Program-made: the position numbers and the translations under genes
Part shown: piece after piece, positions 1-7,581 of the stretch
Numbering within the stretch: the stretch's first letter is position 1
Layout: each line of letters opens with the position of its first letter
The notes under the pieces: generated by a model
What the model saw: only the letters and a program-made list of their open reading frames with translations
Told to the model about the DNA's origin: nothing
Databases searched by the model: none
Origin: Burkholderiales bacterium
Lineage (GTDB): Bacteria; Pseudomonadota; Gammaproteobacteria; Burkholderiales; CAIKXV01
Assembly: GCA_014379045.1 (NCBI GenBank)
Contig: JACMMK010000131.1
Coordinates: forward strand, 1-11,546
Length of the DNA stretch: 11,546 bases
Direction of reading: 5' to 3'

Positions 1-1659
1 GCGGCGCCGGGCAACCCGGTCGCGCGGGGCCCTGCGCGTGCGTGGAACTCTGTGACGCGCGCTTCAGCGCGCGTATGGCGCGGCGTCGTCGACGGCTACT
101 CATCGAGCCTGTCGTGGGTGCTCGATCACGCGGGCCTGATGCTGCTGCTGCTGTTGGTGACGATCGGCCTCAATGTCTACCTTTATACGATCGTGCCCAA
201 GGGGTTCTTTCCGCAGCAGGACACCGGACGGCTGTCGGGTTCGATCCAGGCCGATCAGGGCATCTCGTTCCAGTCGATGGAGAAGAAGCTCGAGACGTTC
301 GTGTCGATCGTCGGGCGCGACCCGGCGGTGGCGACGGTGGTGGGGTTTACCGGCGGTGGTCAACGCAACTCCGCGTCGATGTTCATCACGCTGAAGCCGC
401 TGGCCGAGCGCGGCGCGATGACCTCCGACCAGGTGATCGCCCGGTTGCGCCCGCAACTCGCGCGCGAACCCGGCGCGCGCCTGTTCCTGCAGTCGACGCA
501 GGAACTGCGCGCCGGCGGCCGCTCGGGTGCGGCGCAGTACCAATACACATTGCAGGCGGACGAACTCGCAGTGCTGCGCGCGTGGGAACCACGCGTTCGC
601 CTCGCGCTGGCCGAGTTGCCCGAGATCACCGACGTCAACACCGATACCCAGGATCGCGGTGAGCAGACGTCGGTGATCGTCGATCGCGATGCGGCGGCGC
701 GTCTCGGTCTGGACATGCGCCGCATCAGCGCCTCGCTCAACAACGCGTTCGGCCAGCGCCAGGTGTCGACGATCTACAACCCGCTGAACCAGTACCGCGT
801 GGTCATGGAGGTGGCACCGCGCTATTGGCAGAGCCCGGAGATCCTGCGCGACTTCGTGTTCGTCACTGCCGACGGCCGCTCGATCCCGCTCGCGAGCATC
901 GCGACCTTCGGCCCCACCAACACGCCGCTCGCAGTGAATCACCAGAGCGGTTTCGCCGCCTCGACGTTGTCGTTCAACCTGCCTGTGGGCGGCTCGCTGT
1001 CGAGCGCGCGCGAGGCGATCTCGGGCACGCTTGCGCGCATCGGTGCGCCGAGCACGCTGCAGGGCGGGTTCCAGGGCACGGCGCGTCTGTTCACGAGTTC
1101 GTTCGAAAGTCAGCCGTGGCTGATCCTCGCCGCATTCGTCGCGATGTACATCGTGCTCGGCATCCTGTATGAGAGCACGCTGCACCCGGTGACGATCCTG
1201 TCGACCCTGCCCTCGGCCGGCGTCGGCGCGCTGCTCGCGCTGATGATCGCGAAGAGCGAATTCAACATCATCGCGCTGATCGGCGTGCTGCTGCTGATCG
1301 GCATCGTCAAGAAGAACGCGATCATGATGATCGATTTCGCCCTCGACGCGCAGCGCCGTCGGGGACTGTCGCCGCGCGCGGCGATCGAAGAAGCCTGCAG
1401 GCTGCGCCTGCGCCCGATCCTGATGACGACGATGGCGGCGCTGCTCGGTGCACTTCCGCTCGCGCTCGGCAGCGGCGACGGCGCCGAATTGCGCCAGCCG
1501 CTCGGCATCGCGATCGTCGGCGGGCTGGTGGTGAGCCAGGTGCTGACGCTGTACACGACGCCGGTGGTGTATCTGCATCTCGACCGGATGCGCGATTTTT
1601 TCCTGCGCCGACGCGCTTCGCTGCGCGCCTGGCGTACACGCTCGCAGGTGCCCGCATGA
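1..1659 (+). CDS. mdtC: RND multidrug efflux permease, MdtC-like (5' end outside the window)
   Basis: This is the C-terminal part (about 552 codons) of an inner-membrane RND proton/drug antiporter. The frame is open from base 1, so the start lies upstream, and the internal GTG at 52 is not a real start. It shows TM7 (about 118-192), then the second large periplasmic porter/docking domain beginning PKGFFPQQDTGRLSG and IQADQGISFQ (about 193-1110), then TM8-TM12 (about 1117-1600). Typical landmarks are NNAFGQRQVSTIYNP, LGILYES, LSTLPSAGVGALLAL, GIVKKNAIMMIDFAL and ELRQPLGIAIVGG. These match MdtC of E. coli closely, and MdtC normally works with MdtB and the adaptor MdtA. The MdtA/MdtB partners should lie just upstream. 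The stop overlaps the ATG of the next gene (ATGA), so the outer-membrane channel is translationally coupled. MuxC of Pseudomonas is the other possible name. The family call is firm; the exported drug is unknown. Confidence 0.93.
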   Translation, partial: AAPGNPVARGPARAWNSVTRASARVWRGVVDGYSSSLSWVLDHAGLMLLLLLVTIGLNVYLYTIVPKGFFPQQDTGRLSGSIQADQGISFQSMEKKLETFVSIVGRDPAVATVVGFTGGGQRNSASMFITLKPLAERGAMTSDQVIARLRPQLAREPGARLFLQSTQELRAGGRSGAAQYQYTLQADELAVLRAWEPRVRLALAELPEITDVNTDTQDRGEQTSVIVDRDAAARLGLDMRRISASLNNAFGQRQVSTIYNPLNQYRVVMEVAPRYWQSPEILRDFVFVTADGRSIPLASIATFGPTNTPLAVNHQSGFAASTLSFNLPVGGSLSSAREAISGTLARIGAPSTLQGGFQGTARLFTSSFESQPWLILAAFVAMYIVLGILYESTLHPVTILSTLPSAGVGALLALMIAKSEFNIIALIGVLLLIGIVKKNAIMMIDFALDAQRRRGLSPRAAIEEACRLRLRPILMTTMAALLGALPLALGSGDGAELRQPLGIAIVGGLVVSQVLTLYTTPVVYLHLDRMRDFFLRRRASLRAWRTRSQVPA

Positions 1660-3233
1660 CCATTCGCTCCAACCTCCTGCCATGCGCTCTCGCAGCCGAT
1701 GCGACGCGCCACCGCGCGCGCGCTCGAGTGCTCGGCGCACTGCTCGCTGTCGCGTTCGGCGCAGGCTGCACCGCAGTCGGCCCGGATTACCGGCGTCCGA
1801 GCGCGCCATTCACTGAGCAGTCGCGCGAACACTGGCGCCAGGCCGGCACCCCCGACACCGACCCGGCCACGCAGTGGAAACCGGCGACGCCGCAGGATCT
1901 CGCCGACGGCGATCGCTGGTGGGCGCGGTTCGACGACGCGAACCTCGACACGCTGATCGACGCGATCGATCCGTCCAACCAGAATCTGCGCGCGGCCGAA
2001 GCGCGGTACCGACAGGCGCTCGCGGTGATCGCGCAGGCCCGCGCGGGGCTTTTCCCCACGGTGTCGGCCGACCTGCAAGGCACGCGCAGCCTCTCGCCGG
2101 TATCCACCGGCACGCGCGGCGGCGTGGTGACCTCGAACTCGGCGGCACCGTCGACCGTCTACGATGTCGGACTCACCGCGTCGTGGGAGATCGACCTTTG
2201 GGGGCGCGTCTCGCGCACGCTGGAGTCGAACCGGGCGAGCGCAGTCGCGAGCGCCGCCGATCTCGCAGCGGTGCGCCTGTCGGCGCGCGCGACGCTGGCG
2301 CAAAGCTACTTCCAGTTGCGTGTGGCCGAACGCCGCGAGCGCCTGCTGGCCGACACGGTGGCGGCGAACCGGCGCGCGTTGACGATCGCCGAGAACCGCT
2401 ACGCCGCGGGCGTCGTACCCCGCGCCGACGTGATCCAGGCGCAGAGTCAACTCGCTTCGGTCGAGGCCCAGCTGATCGACGTGCGCATACCGCTCGCACA
2501 GCTCGAACATGCGATCGCACTGCTGGTCGGGCGCGCACCGGCCGATTTCACGCTGAAGGGCGGCGAATTGCCGGCGCTGCCGCAGGACATTCCGCTCGCG
2601 CTACCGTCGACACTGCTCGAACGCCGTCCCGACATCGCTGCCGCGGAACGCCGGATGGCCGCCGCCAACGCACAGATCGGCGTGGCGACGGCCGCGTACT
2701 TTCCCGCGCTCACCCTGTCCGGGGCGAGCGGATTTCGTTCGACGGATCTGTCGAACTGGATCACCGCGCCGGCGCGTTACTGGTCGCTCGGTCCCGCGCT
2801 GGTGTTGACGCTGTTCGATGCCGGCCGCCGGCGCGGCGTGATCGATCAGAACGAGGCGCTCTACGATGAGCGCGTCGCCCAGTACCGGCAGACGGTGCTC
2901 ACCGCGCTGCAGGAGGTCGAAGACAATCTGGTCGCGCTGCGGGTGCTGGACGCAGAGGCGGCGGCGCAACAGCGCGCGGTCGAATTCGCACGCCAGACGC
3001 TCGAGGTGACGTTGAACCAGTATCGCGCCGGGCTCGTCGGCTTCACCAACGTGGTGACGGCGCAGACCGCACTGCTGTCGGCCGAACAGACCGCCCTGTC
3101 GGTGCTGGGGCGGCAGTTCGATGCCTCGGTGATCCTGGTGCGCGCGCTGGGCGGCGGCTGGTCGACTACCGAGTTGCCGGCGCCGTATCGCGGTGCCGGA
3201 CGGGTCGACCCGGAGCGAGGCATCCGCGAATAG
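1656..3233 (+). CDS. Outer-membrane efflux lipoprotein, NodT/OprM family
   Basis: This is the trimeric outer-membrane channel of a tripartite efflux system, which opens the exit duct for the RND pump encoded just upstream. The 525-residue product starts with a basic then hydrophobic signal ending in a lipobox-like FGAGC. The predicted lipidated Cys38 is followed by TAVGPDYRRPSAPF, a hallmark of NodT-type OMFs. Two repeated OEP domains follow, with family motifs WEIDLWGRVSRTLES, ARATLAQSYFQLR, ENRYAAGVVPRADVIQAQSQLA, LLERRPDIAAAERRMAAANA and the second-repeat QYRAGLVGFTNVVTAQTALL. The ATG at 1656 overlaps the mdtC-like stop by 4 bp and is the first in-frame ATG. The signal region is rather long (37 residues before Cys), though no better start is visible. 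The arrangement resembles muxABC-opmB. The family assignment is firm; a specific gene name is not warranted. Confidence 0.93.
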   Translation: MTIRSNLLPCALAADATRHRARARVLGALLAVAFGAGCTAVGPDYRRPSAPFTEQSREHWRQAGTPDTDPATQWKPATPQDLADGDRWWARFDDANLDTLIDAIDPSNQNLRAAEARYRQALAVIAQARAGLFPTVSADLQGTRSLSPVSTGTRGGVVTSNSAAPSTVYDVGLTASWEIDLWGRVSRTLESNRASAVASAADLAAVRLSARATLAQSYFQLRVAERRERLLADTVAANRRALTIAENRYAAGVVPRADVIQAQSQLASVEAQLIDVRIPLAQLEHAIALLVGRAPADFTLKGGELPALPQDIPLALPSTLLERRPDIAAAERRMAAANAQIGVATAAYFPALTLSGASGFRSTDLSNWITAPARYWSLGPALVLTLFDAGRRRGVIDQNEALYDERVAQYRQTVLTALQEVEDNLVALRVLDAEAAAQQRAVEFARQTLEVTLNQYRAGLVGFTNVVTAQTALLSAEQTALSVLGRQFDASVILVRALGGGWSTTELPAPYRGAGRVDPERGIRE

Positions 3234-3340
3234 GGCAAGCGCACCGCGCGCCGGGGCATCGCGCGCGCGTCCACCGTTGTTCGTTTCGTTACATCGGTTA
3301 CGTTTCCCGAACAGCCTGCCGCCCGACCTCGCGCGTTGAA

Positions 3341-3361
3341 CATGTACATGGGATGTCCCAT
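3341..3361. repeat. Two adjacent palindromes upstream of the secreted repeat protein
   Basis: Bases 3341-3350 read catgtacatg, a perfect 10-bp palindrome. Bases 3348-3361 read atgggatgtcccat, which has 6-bp inverted arms around TG. They overlap and sit 23-43 bp before the chosen ATG. They could be a regulator site or a 5' leader hairpin; the function is unknown. Confidence 0.35.
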
Positions 3362-3370
3362 GCACGATCG

Positions 3371-3377
3371 AGGGAGA
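3371..3377 (+). promoter_or_regulatory. Ribosome binding site for the repeat protein
   Basis: AGGGAGA lies 6 nt before the ATG at 3384. It fixes this start over the in-frame ATG at 3336, which would add 16 residues ahead of a clean signal peptide and has no such site. Confidence 0.7.
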
Positions 3378-3383
3378 CGCCGA

Positions 3384-4001
3384 ATGAACCATCTTCAGAA
3401 ATTGCTCGTCATCGCGGTTACCGCTGCAAGCTGCGGCAGCGCGATGGCGCAAAGTGCCGCGGATTTCGCCGAACGCGACGCAAACCAGCAGCGACGCATC
3501 CTGCAAGGCCTGCAATCGGGTCAGTTGACCACCGAAGAAGCGGCGCGCCTCGAGCGCAGCGACGCCCGCATCGATCGGGTCGAAGCCCGCAGTCTCAGCG
3601 ATGGCCGGCTCGATTCGCGCGAACAGGCGCGTATCGACACGTTGCAGGACCGCCAGAGCCGTGAGATTCGCGAACAGCGGCGCGACGGCGACACTGCCAA
3701 TCCGCGCTCGGCGTCATCGCAACGCATGCAGGCCGACGTGCAGCGGAACCTGAACCAGGAAGCGCGCATCGCGCAGGGCCTGCGCTCGGGCGACCTCACG
3801 AATCGCGAGGCGGCACGGCTCGAACGCGGGCAGGCGCACAGCGGCCGCGAGCAGTTCCGGGCGGGCCGCGACGGCTTCGTCGGCGTATACGAGCAGCGCC
3901 AGGTGCAGCGGACCGAGCAACGCCAGAGCCGGCATATCGCCGCCGCCCGCCACGATGGGTGGCACTCGCCGCGTAGTCACGAACGTCACCACGCGCGCTA
4001 G
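3384..4001 (+). CDS. Secreted protein of unknown function with two tandem charged repeats
   Basis: The 205-residue product has a clear Sec signal peptide (hydrophobic LLVIAVTAAS, probable cleavage after AMA at 22/23), so it should be periplasmic or exported. The mature part is very rich in Arg, Glu, Gln and Asp, with no membrane segment and no Cys. It consists of two copies of one unit, residues about 34-101 and 124-191, aligned at an offset of exactly 90 residues without gaps. Shared positions include N, R-I, Q-G-L, S-G-x-L-T, E-A-A-R-L-E-R, D-G, Q-x-R and R-D-G/H-D-G. The units look helical and possibly coiled-coil. I recall similar uncharacterised exported proteins in other high-GC proteobacteria, but no function. 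The product ends in a His/Arg-rich tail. It stands alone between the efflux operon and a convergent gene. It is real by signal peptide, ribosome binding site and codon use. Confidence 0.8.
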   Translation: MNHLQKLLVIAVTAASCGSAMAQSAADFAERDANQQRRILQGLQSGQLTTEEAARLERSDARIDRVEARSLSDGRLDSREQARIDTLQDRQSREIREQRRDGDTANPRSASSQRMQADVQRNLNQEARIAQGLRSGDLTNREAARLERGQAHSGREQFRAGRDGFVGVYEQRQVQRTEQRQSRHIAAARHDGWHSPRSHERHHAR

Positions 4002-4012
4002 CCGGTATCCCT

Positions 4013-4045
4013 CCCGGGGTGCACCGCAGGGTGTCGCACCCCGGG
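4013..4045. terminator. GC-rich hairpin between convergent genes, possible bidirectional terminator
   Basis: Bases 4013-4022 (cccggggtgc) and 4036-4045 (gcaccccggg) are perfect 10-bp inverted arms around a 13-nt loop. The hairpin starts 12 nt after the stop of the repeat-protein gene and 47 nt beyond the stop of the convergent Hsp70-like gene. No T-run follows on either strand, so it is not a textbook intrinsic terminator. It may still block or protect transcript ends from both sides. Confidence 0.5.
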
Positions 4046-4091
4046 GCTCGGGGGTGGCGCAGGAGCGCAGGTCGCGACGCACTCCCCTGCA

Positions 4092-5414
4092 TCACCGCTC
4101 GGCGAAGCGTCGCCTCGCATCGACGGCGAGCCCGCTGACCACGCTGGTGAATCGATTGCCCGCGACCCGCTCCGCCCCCGGCACCACCGCCCCGACCGCC
4201 TCGGTCAGTACATCGAGGCCGGTCGACCCGCCGGTGAAATAAAGTGCATCGATCTGTGCGGGTGCGAGCCCCGCGCGGTCGATCACGACCCGCGCCGCGT
4301 TCGCGATGCGCCCGATCGAGGCGCTGAGTGCATGCTGCTGGCGGCGCGCGTCGAAGTCGATAGCGAGCCCCGTCTCGATCGCCGCGAGATCGATGGTCGT
4401 CCGATCGTGCAGCGCGACCTCGATCTTCGCGGCCTCGGCGCTCGCGGCGAGCGCATGCCCGAGACGATGCTCGAGCACCGTCATCAATCGACGATGCATC
4501 TGCGCGTCGACATACAGGCTCGCCATCTGGCGCAGCTCGATCAGACGGTTCGGCACATACACGGTATTGATCAGATGCCAGGTCGCCAGCGCGTGATAGA
4601 TCGCGTTGGGCACGCGTACGATGGTGCCCGATTCGCTGCGACCCGGCGAGCCGAGGCCGAGCGACGGCATGATCGCGGCCAGATTCACCTCACGATCGAA
4701 ATCGGTACCCGCGACATGCACGCCATGGTTGGCGAGGACGTCCGCGCTGCGATCGACCTTGTCGCGCAGCAGCGGGCCGACGCGCACCACCGAGAAGTCG
4801 GACGTACCGCCGCCGATGTCGGCGACGAGCACCAGCGTCTCACGCGAGACGGTGCGCTCGTAGTCGAGTGCCGCGGCGATCGGCTCGAACTGGAACTCGA
4901 CCTCGCGAAAGCCGGCGACCGTCGCCGCCGAGGCGAGCGTGCGCTGCGCCTGCGCATCGCGCGCGGGGTCGTCGTCGACGAAGAACACCGGTCGCCCGAT
5001 AACCGCGCGCCCGATCGGCGCGCCAAGACACACTTCGGCGCGAAGTCGCAGATGTTGCAGGAAGGCGACGACCACGTCGAAATAGCGCACCACCACGCCG
5101 GGGCCGACTTCGGTCGTGCGCTCGATCAGATCGGACCCGAGGATGCTCTTGATCGAACGCATCAACCGGCCGTCGTGGCCGTCGACATAGGCCTGCAGCG
5201 CCGCGCGGCCGAACTCGCGGGCGCCATCCTCGCCGTTGAAGAACACGGCGGTCGGGATCGCAGTCTGCTCTGCGTCGAGCGCGACCAGTTCCACCGGGGA
5301 AAGATCGAAAGATTGCCGGTGCGTCGCGCCGCGGGCAGGTTCGCCGCCACCGCGCACCAATGCGACCGAGGAATTCGAGGTTCCGAAATCGATGGCACAG
5401 CCGACAGATTGCAC
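4092..5414 (-). CDS. yegD: Hsp70-family ATPase, YegD-like
   Basis: This 440-residue protein is an actin-fold ATPase of the Hsp70 superfamily without a peptide-binding domain, the same size class as E. coli YegD (about 450). The phosphate-1 loop is DFGTSNSSVA (9-18), the phosphate-2 loop is DIGGGTSDFS (199-208) and the adenosine motif is FTGGSTG (393-399). Further shared landmarks are RSIKSILG, AVIGRPV, GFREVEFQFEPIAAALDYE and AEAAKIEVALHD. The start is a GTG at 5412-5414, preceded by GGAG with a 9-nt spacer. YegD-type proteins are presumed cytosolic chaperone-like ATPases, but their client is not known. The gene is divergent from the DksA-like gene across about 174 bp, so the two could share control; no operon partner is visible. 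The family is firm; the role is an inference. Confidence 0.9.
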   Translation of the reverse strand: MQSVGCAIDFGTSNSSVALVRGGGEPARGATHRQSFDLSPVELVALDAEQTAIPTAVFFNGEDGAREFGRAALQAYVDGHDGRLMRSIKSILGSDLIERTTEVGPGVVVRYFDVVVAFLQHLRLRAEVCLGAPIGRAVIGRPVFFVDDDPARDAQAQRTLASAATVAGFREVEFQFEPIAAALDYERTVSRETLVLVADIGGGTSDFSVVRVGPLLRDKVDRSADVLANHGVHVAGTDFDREVNLAAIMPSLGLGSPGRSESGTIVRVPNAIYHALATWHLINTVYVPNRLIELRQMASLYVDAQMHRRLMTVLEHRLGHALAASAEAAKIEVALHDRTTIDLAAIETGLAIDFDARRQQHALSASIGRIANAARVVIDRAGLAPAQIDALYFTGGSTGLDVLTEAVGAVVPGAERVAGNRFTSVVSGLAVDARRRFAER

Positions 5415-5423
5415 GCGTCGAAG

Positions 5424-5427
5424 CTCC
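5424..5427 (-). promoter_or_regulatory. Ribosome binding site for the YegD-like gene
   Basis: GGAG on the - strand, 9 nt before the GTG at 5414, supports this non-ATG start. The start also places DFGTSNSS at the usual distance from the N terminus. Confidence 0.55.
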
Positions 5428-5575
5428 GGGAACGAGCGCCAACCTTCGCACCCGGCGCGAGTCTAGCAGCGTCATGCTGCGTGTCCAGAAGTGCGCGTTT
5501 GGCGCGGACGAAAATCGGCGCCGCTTGGACACGAGTTTGCGCTACAGTGGCACCCCTTCGAATTCCTGCCCCAAC

Positions 5576-5579
5576 GGAG
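5576..5579 (+). promoter_or_regulatory. Ribosome binding site for the DksA/TraR-like gene
   Basis: GGAG lies 9 nt before the GTG at 5589. The alternative in-frame ATG at 5613 has no comparable site, so the GTG start is preferred. The long open frame further upstream is only antisense shadow of the YegD-like gene. Confidence 0.6.
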
Positions 5580-5588
5580 CACACCTAC

Positions 5589-5984
5589 GTGTCAGAACTC
5601 AACGAGCAACAGATGGAGCAACTGCGCACGGCACTGGCTCGCCGCCATGCCGAACTGGCGCGCGATATCCGCGAAGACCTCAAGGCCACGGGCTCGGAAC
5701 GCTACGCCGATCTCGCGGGCGAGGTGAACGACAGCGGCGACGAATCGGTGGCCGACCAGATGGTCGATCTCAATGCCGCGATGATCGAGCGTGAGCTGGG
5801 CGAACTGAAAGCGGTCGAAGCCGCGCGCAAGCGCTTCGACGATGGCGAATACGGCGAGTGCATCGACTGCGGCGTCGACATCCCGTTCGCACGGCTGTTC
5901 GCCTATCCCGCGGCGACGCGCTGCATCGCCTGCCAGAGCCAGCGCGAACGTACCTACGCCCAGGGGCGAAGCGCGTCGCTCTGA
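5589..5984 (+). CDS. DksA/TraR-family C4 zinc-finger protein
   Basis: This 131-residue protein resembles DksA, the factor that enters the RNA polymerase secondary channel and works with ppGpp at stringent-response promoters. Residues 1-88 form the two arms of a helical hairpin. Residues 91-115 hold a C4 zinc site: Cys91-x2-Cys94 and Cys112-x2-Cys115, with the family spacing of 17. The loop between the arms reads NDSGDESVAD (47-56). If aligned to the DksA tip motif D-x-x-D-x-A, both Asp are kept (48, 51) and the Ala is replaced by Ser53. It is shorter than E. coli DksA (151), so it is more likely a DksA-like paralogue than the main DksA; hence no gene symbol. The start is GTG with a GGAG site. 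The hydrolase gene begins 42 bp downstream on the same strand and could be cotranscribed. Confidence 0.88.
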   Translation: MSELNEQQMEQLRTALARRHAELARDIREDLKATGSERYADLAGEVNDSGDESVADQMVDLNAAMIERELGELKAVEAARKRFDDGEYGECIDCGVDIPFARLFAYPAATRCIACQSQRERTYAQGRSASL

Positions 5985-6026
5985 GCAGCACGGGGTGCCT
6001 TCGCTGACGCGCCGCGAGGCTGCCGG

Positions 6027-6890
6027 ATGAAGCCGAGCCGTTCCCGCTATCTCGCGGTGCACGGACTCGGCATGCATGTGCGCGAGTGGGGAGAGCCGGG
6101 TGCGCCGATGCTCTTCCTGTTGCACGGCTGGATGGACGTCTCCGCGTCGTTCCAGTTTCTGGTCGATGCGTTCGAGCGCGACTGGCACGTGGTCGCACCC
6201 GACTGGCGCGGGTTCGGGCTGTCCGACTGGGCCGCGCACGGCTACGAGTTTCCCGACTATTTCGCAGACCTCGACGCGTTGCTCGACCGACTCTCACCCG
6301 AGACCCCCGCGTCGATCGTTGGCCATTCGATGGGCGGCAACGTGTTGATGAGCTACGCCGGCGTACGTCCGATGCGGGTGGCGCGCGTCGTATCGCTCGA
6401 AGGCTTCGGCGGGCATCGCCATCCGCCGGAGCGCGCGCCGGAACATCTTGCGGCCTGGCTCGCTCAGCAGCGCGCACCCGTGTCGTTCCGCCCCTACCCC
6501 TCGCTCGCCGAAGTGGCGCGCAGACTGCGGATGAACAACCCGCGCCTGAGCGACACCCAGGCGGCATTCCTCGCGCCGCAATGGGCGCGGCCGGCGGCGC
6601 ACGAAGGCTTCGTCCTGCGCGCCGATCCCCGCCATAAACAGCTGCATGCGCAACAGACGCGACTCGACGAGGTGTTCGCCTGCTGGCTGCAGATCGCCTG
6701 TCCGGTGCTCTGGATCATGGGCAGCGACCCCGCGAATCAGGGGTTCCGGCTGGACACCCCAGCGCAGTTCGCACAGCGTCGCGCCCAGGTGCCAGATCTG
6801 CGGGTCGAGACGCTCGGCGAGTGCGGACACATGCTGCACCACGATCAACCGCGCGCGGTGGCGCGGTTGATCGAGGCGTTCGTCAGCTGA
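6027..6890 (+). CDS. Alpha/beta-fold hydrolase
   Basis: This is a 287-residue cytosolic serine hydrolase of the alpha/beta-hydrolase fold, with no signal peptide. Visible features are the oxyanion-hole HGWMD (33-37), the strand/turn VVAPDWRGFGLSD (55-67), the nucleophile elbow GHSMGG with Ser101, a lid-region segment (about 125-220), the probable acid Asp234 in MGSDP, and the catalytic His268 in GECGHMLHHDQP. The ATG at 6027 has GAGG 7 nt upstream. The family covers esterases, lipases, haloalkane dehalogenases and C-C bond hydrolases, and the substrate cannot be told from sequence. It follows the DksA-like gene by 42 bp on the same strand and converges on the outer-membrane protein gene. Its last codons contain a 12-bp perfect inverted repeat. 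Confidence 0.9.
   Translation: MKPSRSRYLAVHGLGMHVREWGEPGAPMLFLLHGWMDVSASFQFLVDAFERDWHVVAPDWRGFGLSDWAAHGYEFPDYFADLDALLDRLSPETPASIVGHSMGGNVLMSYAGVRPMRVARVVSLEGFGGHRHPPERAPEHLAAWLAQQRAPVSFRPYPSLAEVARRLRMNNPRLSDTQAAFLAPQWARPAAHEGFVLRADPRHKQLHAQQTRLDEVFACWLQIACPVLWIMGSDPANQGFRLDTPAQFAQRRAQVPDLRVETLGECGHMLHHDQPRAVARLIEAFVS
6842..6873. repeat. Perfect 12-bp inverted repeat in the 3' end of the hydrolase gene
   Basis: cgatcaaccgcg (6842-6853) and cgcggttgatcg (6862-6873) are exact reverse complements around an 8-nt spacer. They end 15 nt before the hydrolase stop codon. It lies within coding sequence and faces a convergent gene. No T-run follows, so it may act as a transcript-end hairpin or a protein site rather than a classical terminator. 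Confidence 0.7.
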
Positions 6891-6945
6891 ACGGCGAAGA
6901 CAGGAGCCGCCCGGCGAGGTCCCCGCCTATCTCACGCTGATCAGG

Positions 6946-7572
6946 TCAGAAGCGGTACGTGAGGCCGACCGAGTAGAAATCGAGGTCGCCGCTGTCGCCG
7001 AACTTGCGGTTACGCTCGGCTTCGGCGCGAATTCCGAGCGTGCGCGAGAACATGTACTCGACGCCCAGTCCGAAGCGCACATTGACGTTGTCGTCGTCGT
7101 CGCCCAGCCGGGCCGTACCGCCAGGCCCCACGATGGTCGCGCTGACATCGAACTTCGAGAAATGCGCGCCGAGACGGCCGAGCACGCGGAAGTTCTGGGT
7201 GACCGGGAACTTCACTACGCCGTCGAGCAGGAATGCTGTCGCCTCACCCTCGCCGGTGGTGGTGGTGGCCGGGCCAGTGGTGACCGCCGTGAAGCGGAAG
7301 TCGCTGGTCATGAAGTAACCCGCTTCGACCGCGAACATCGGGTTGATATCGTAGCCGACGAAGAGCTTGAAGCCGGTCTTCTTGTCGTCCGAGGTCACCG
7401 TCGCCGAGGTGAATCCGCCGGCAGCGCGAAACGCTGCGGCGTCGGCGGCATTATCGGTCTCGGCATCAGCCCGGCCCAGAGAACCGCCGATGTAGAACTG
7501 CGCTAACGCGGCGGAGGGGGTGCCGATGGCCGCCAGTAGAGCCAAGCATGCGGTAGAACGTTTGATGGTCAT
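6946..7572 (-). CDS. Outer-membrane beta-barrel protein (OmpA/OmpW-like porin fold)
   Basis: This 208-residue protein has a Sec signal peptide (MTIKRS, a hydrophobic core, cleavage after ALA near 24/25). The mature chain of alternating amphipathic strands opens with FYIGGSLG and ends in SVGLTYRF. The terminal aromatic Phe is the outer-membrane insertion signal, and the size suits an 8-stranded barrel. Other strand segments are GFKLFVGYDINPMFAVEAGYF, split by acidic loops such as GDDDDN. A second ATG at 7581 is in frame, but AGAGG (7582-7586) directly abuts it. The same AGAGG is 9 nt from the ATG at 7572, so the shorter form is preferred. A likely promoter stands upstream, so it may be transcribed apart from the ComA-like gene 125 bp upstream. 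The specific role (small porin, adhesin or structural) is unknown. Confidence 0.85.
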   Translation of the reverse strand: MTIKRSTACLALLAAIGTPSAALAQFYIGGSLGRADAETDNAADAAAFRAAGGFTSATVTSDDKKTGFKLFVGYDINPMFAVEAGYFMTSDFRFTAVTTGPATTTTGEGEATAFLLDGVVKFPVTQNFRVLGRLGAHFSKFDVSATIVGPGGTARLGDDDDNVNVRFGLGVEYMFSRTLGIRAEAERNRKFGDSGDLDFYSVGLTYRF

Positions 7573-7581
7573 CGAATTCAT

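Noticed and set aside
100..1809. 569-codon open frame on the - strand opposite the mdtC-like gene
   Set aside because: The product is Arg/His/Gln-rich with no family motif and is antisense to a clear RND gene; long shadow frames are expected in high-GC DNA.
1110..2510. 466-codon - strand frame opposite the outer-membrane efflux gene
   Set aside because: Antisense shadow of the mdtC-like and efflux lipoprotein genes; no domain or signal seen.
5466..5480. Small hairpin gcagc-gtcat-gctgc in the region between the YegD-like and DksA-like genes
   Set aside because: 5-bp arms are common by chance in this base composition and nothing else supports a role.
5525..5548. TTGGAC and TACAGT upstream of the DksA-like gene as a promoter
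   Set aside because: The spacer is only 12 bp. TACAGT alone may be a -10 element, but no matching -35 was found at normal spacing.
4332..5588. Upstream part of the open frame that ends with the DksA-like gene
   Set aside because: It is antisense to the YegD-like gene and shows no motif. The GTG at 5589 with a GGAG site gives a normal-sized family member.
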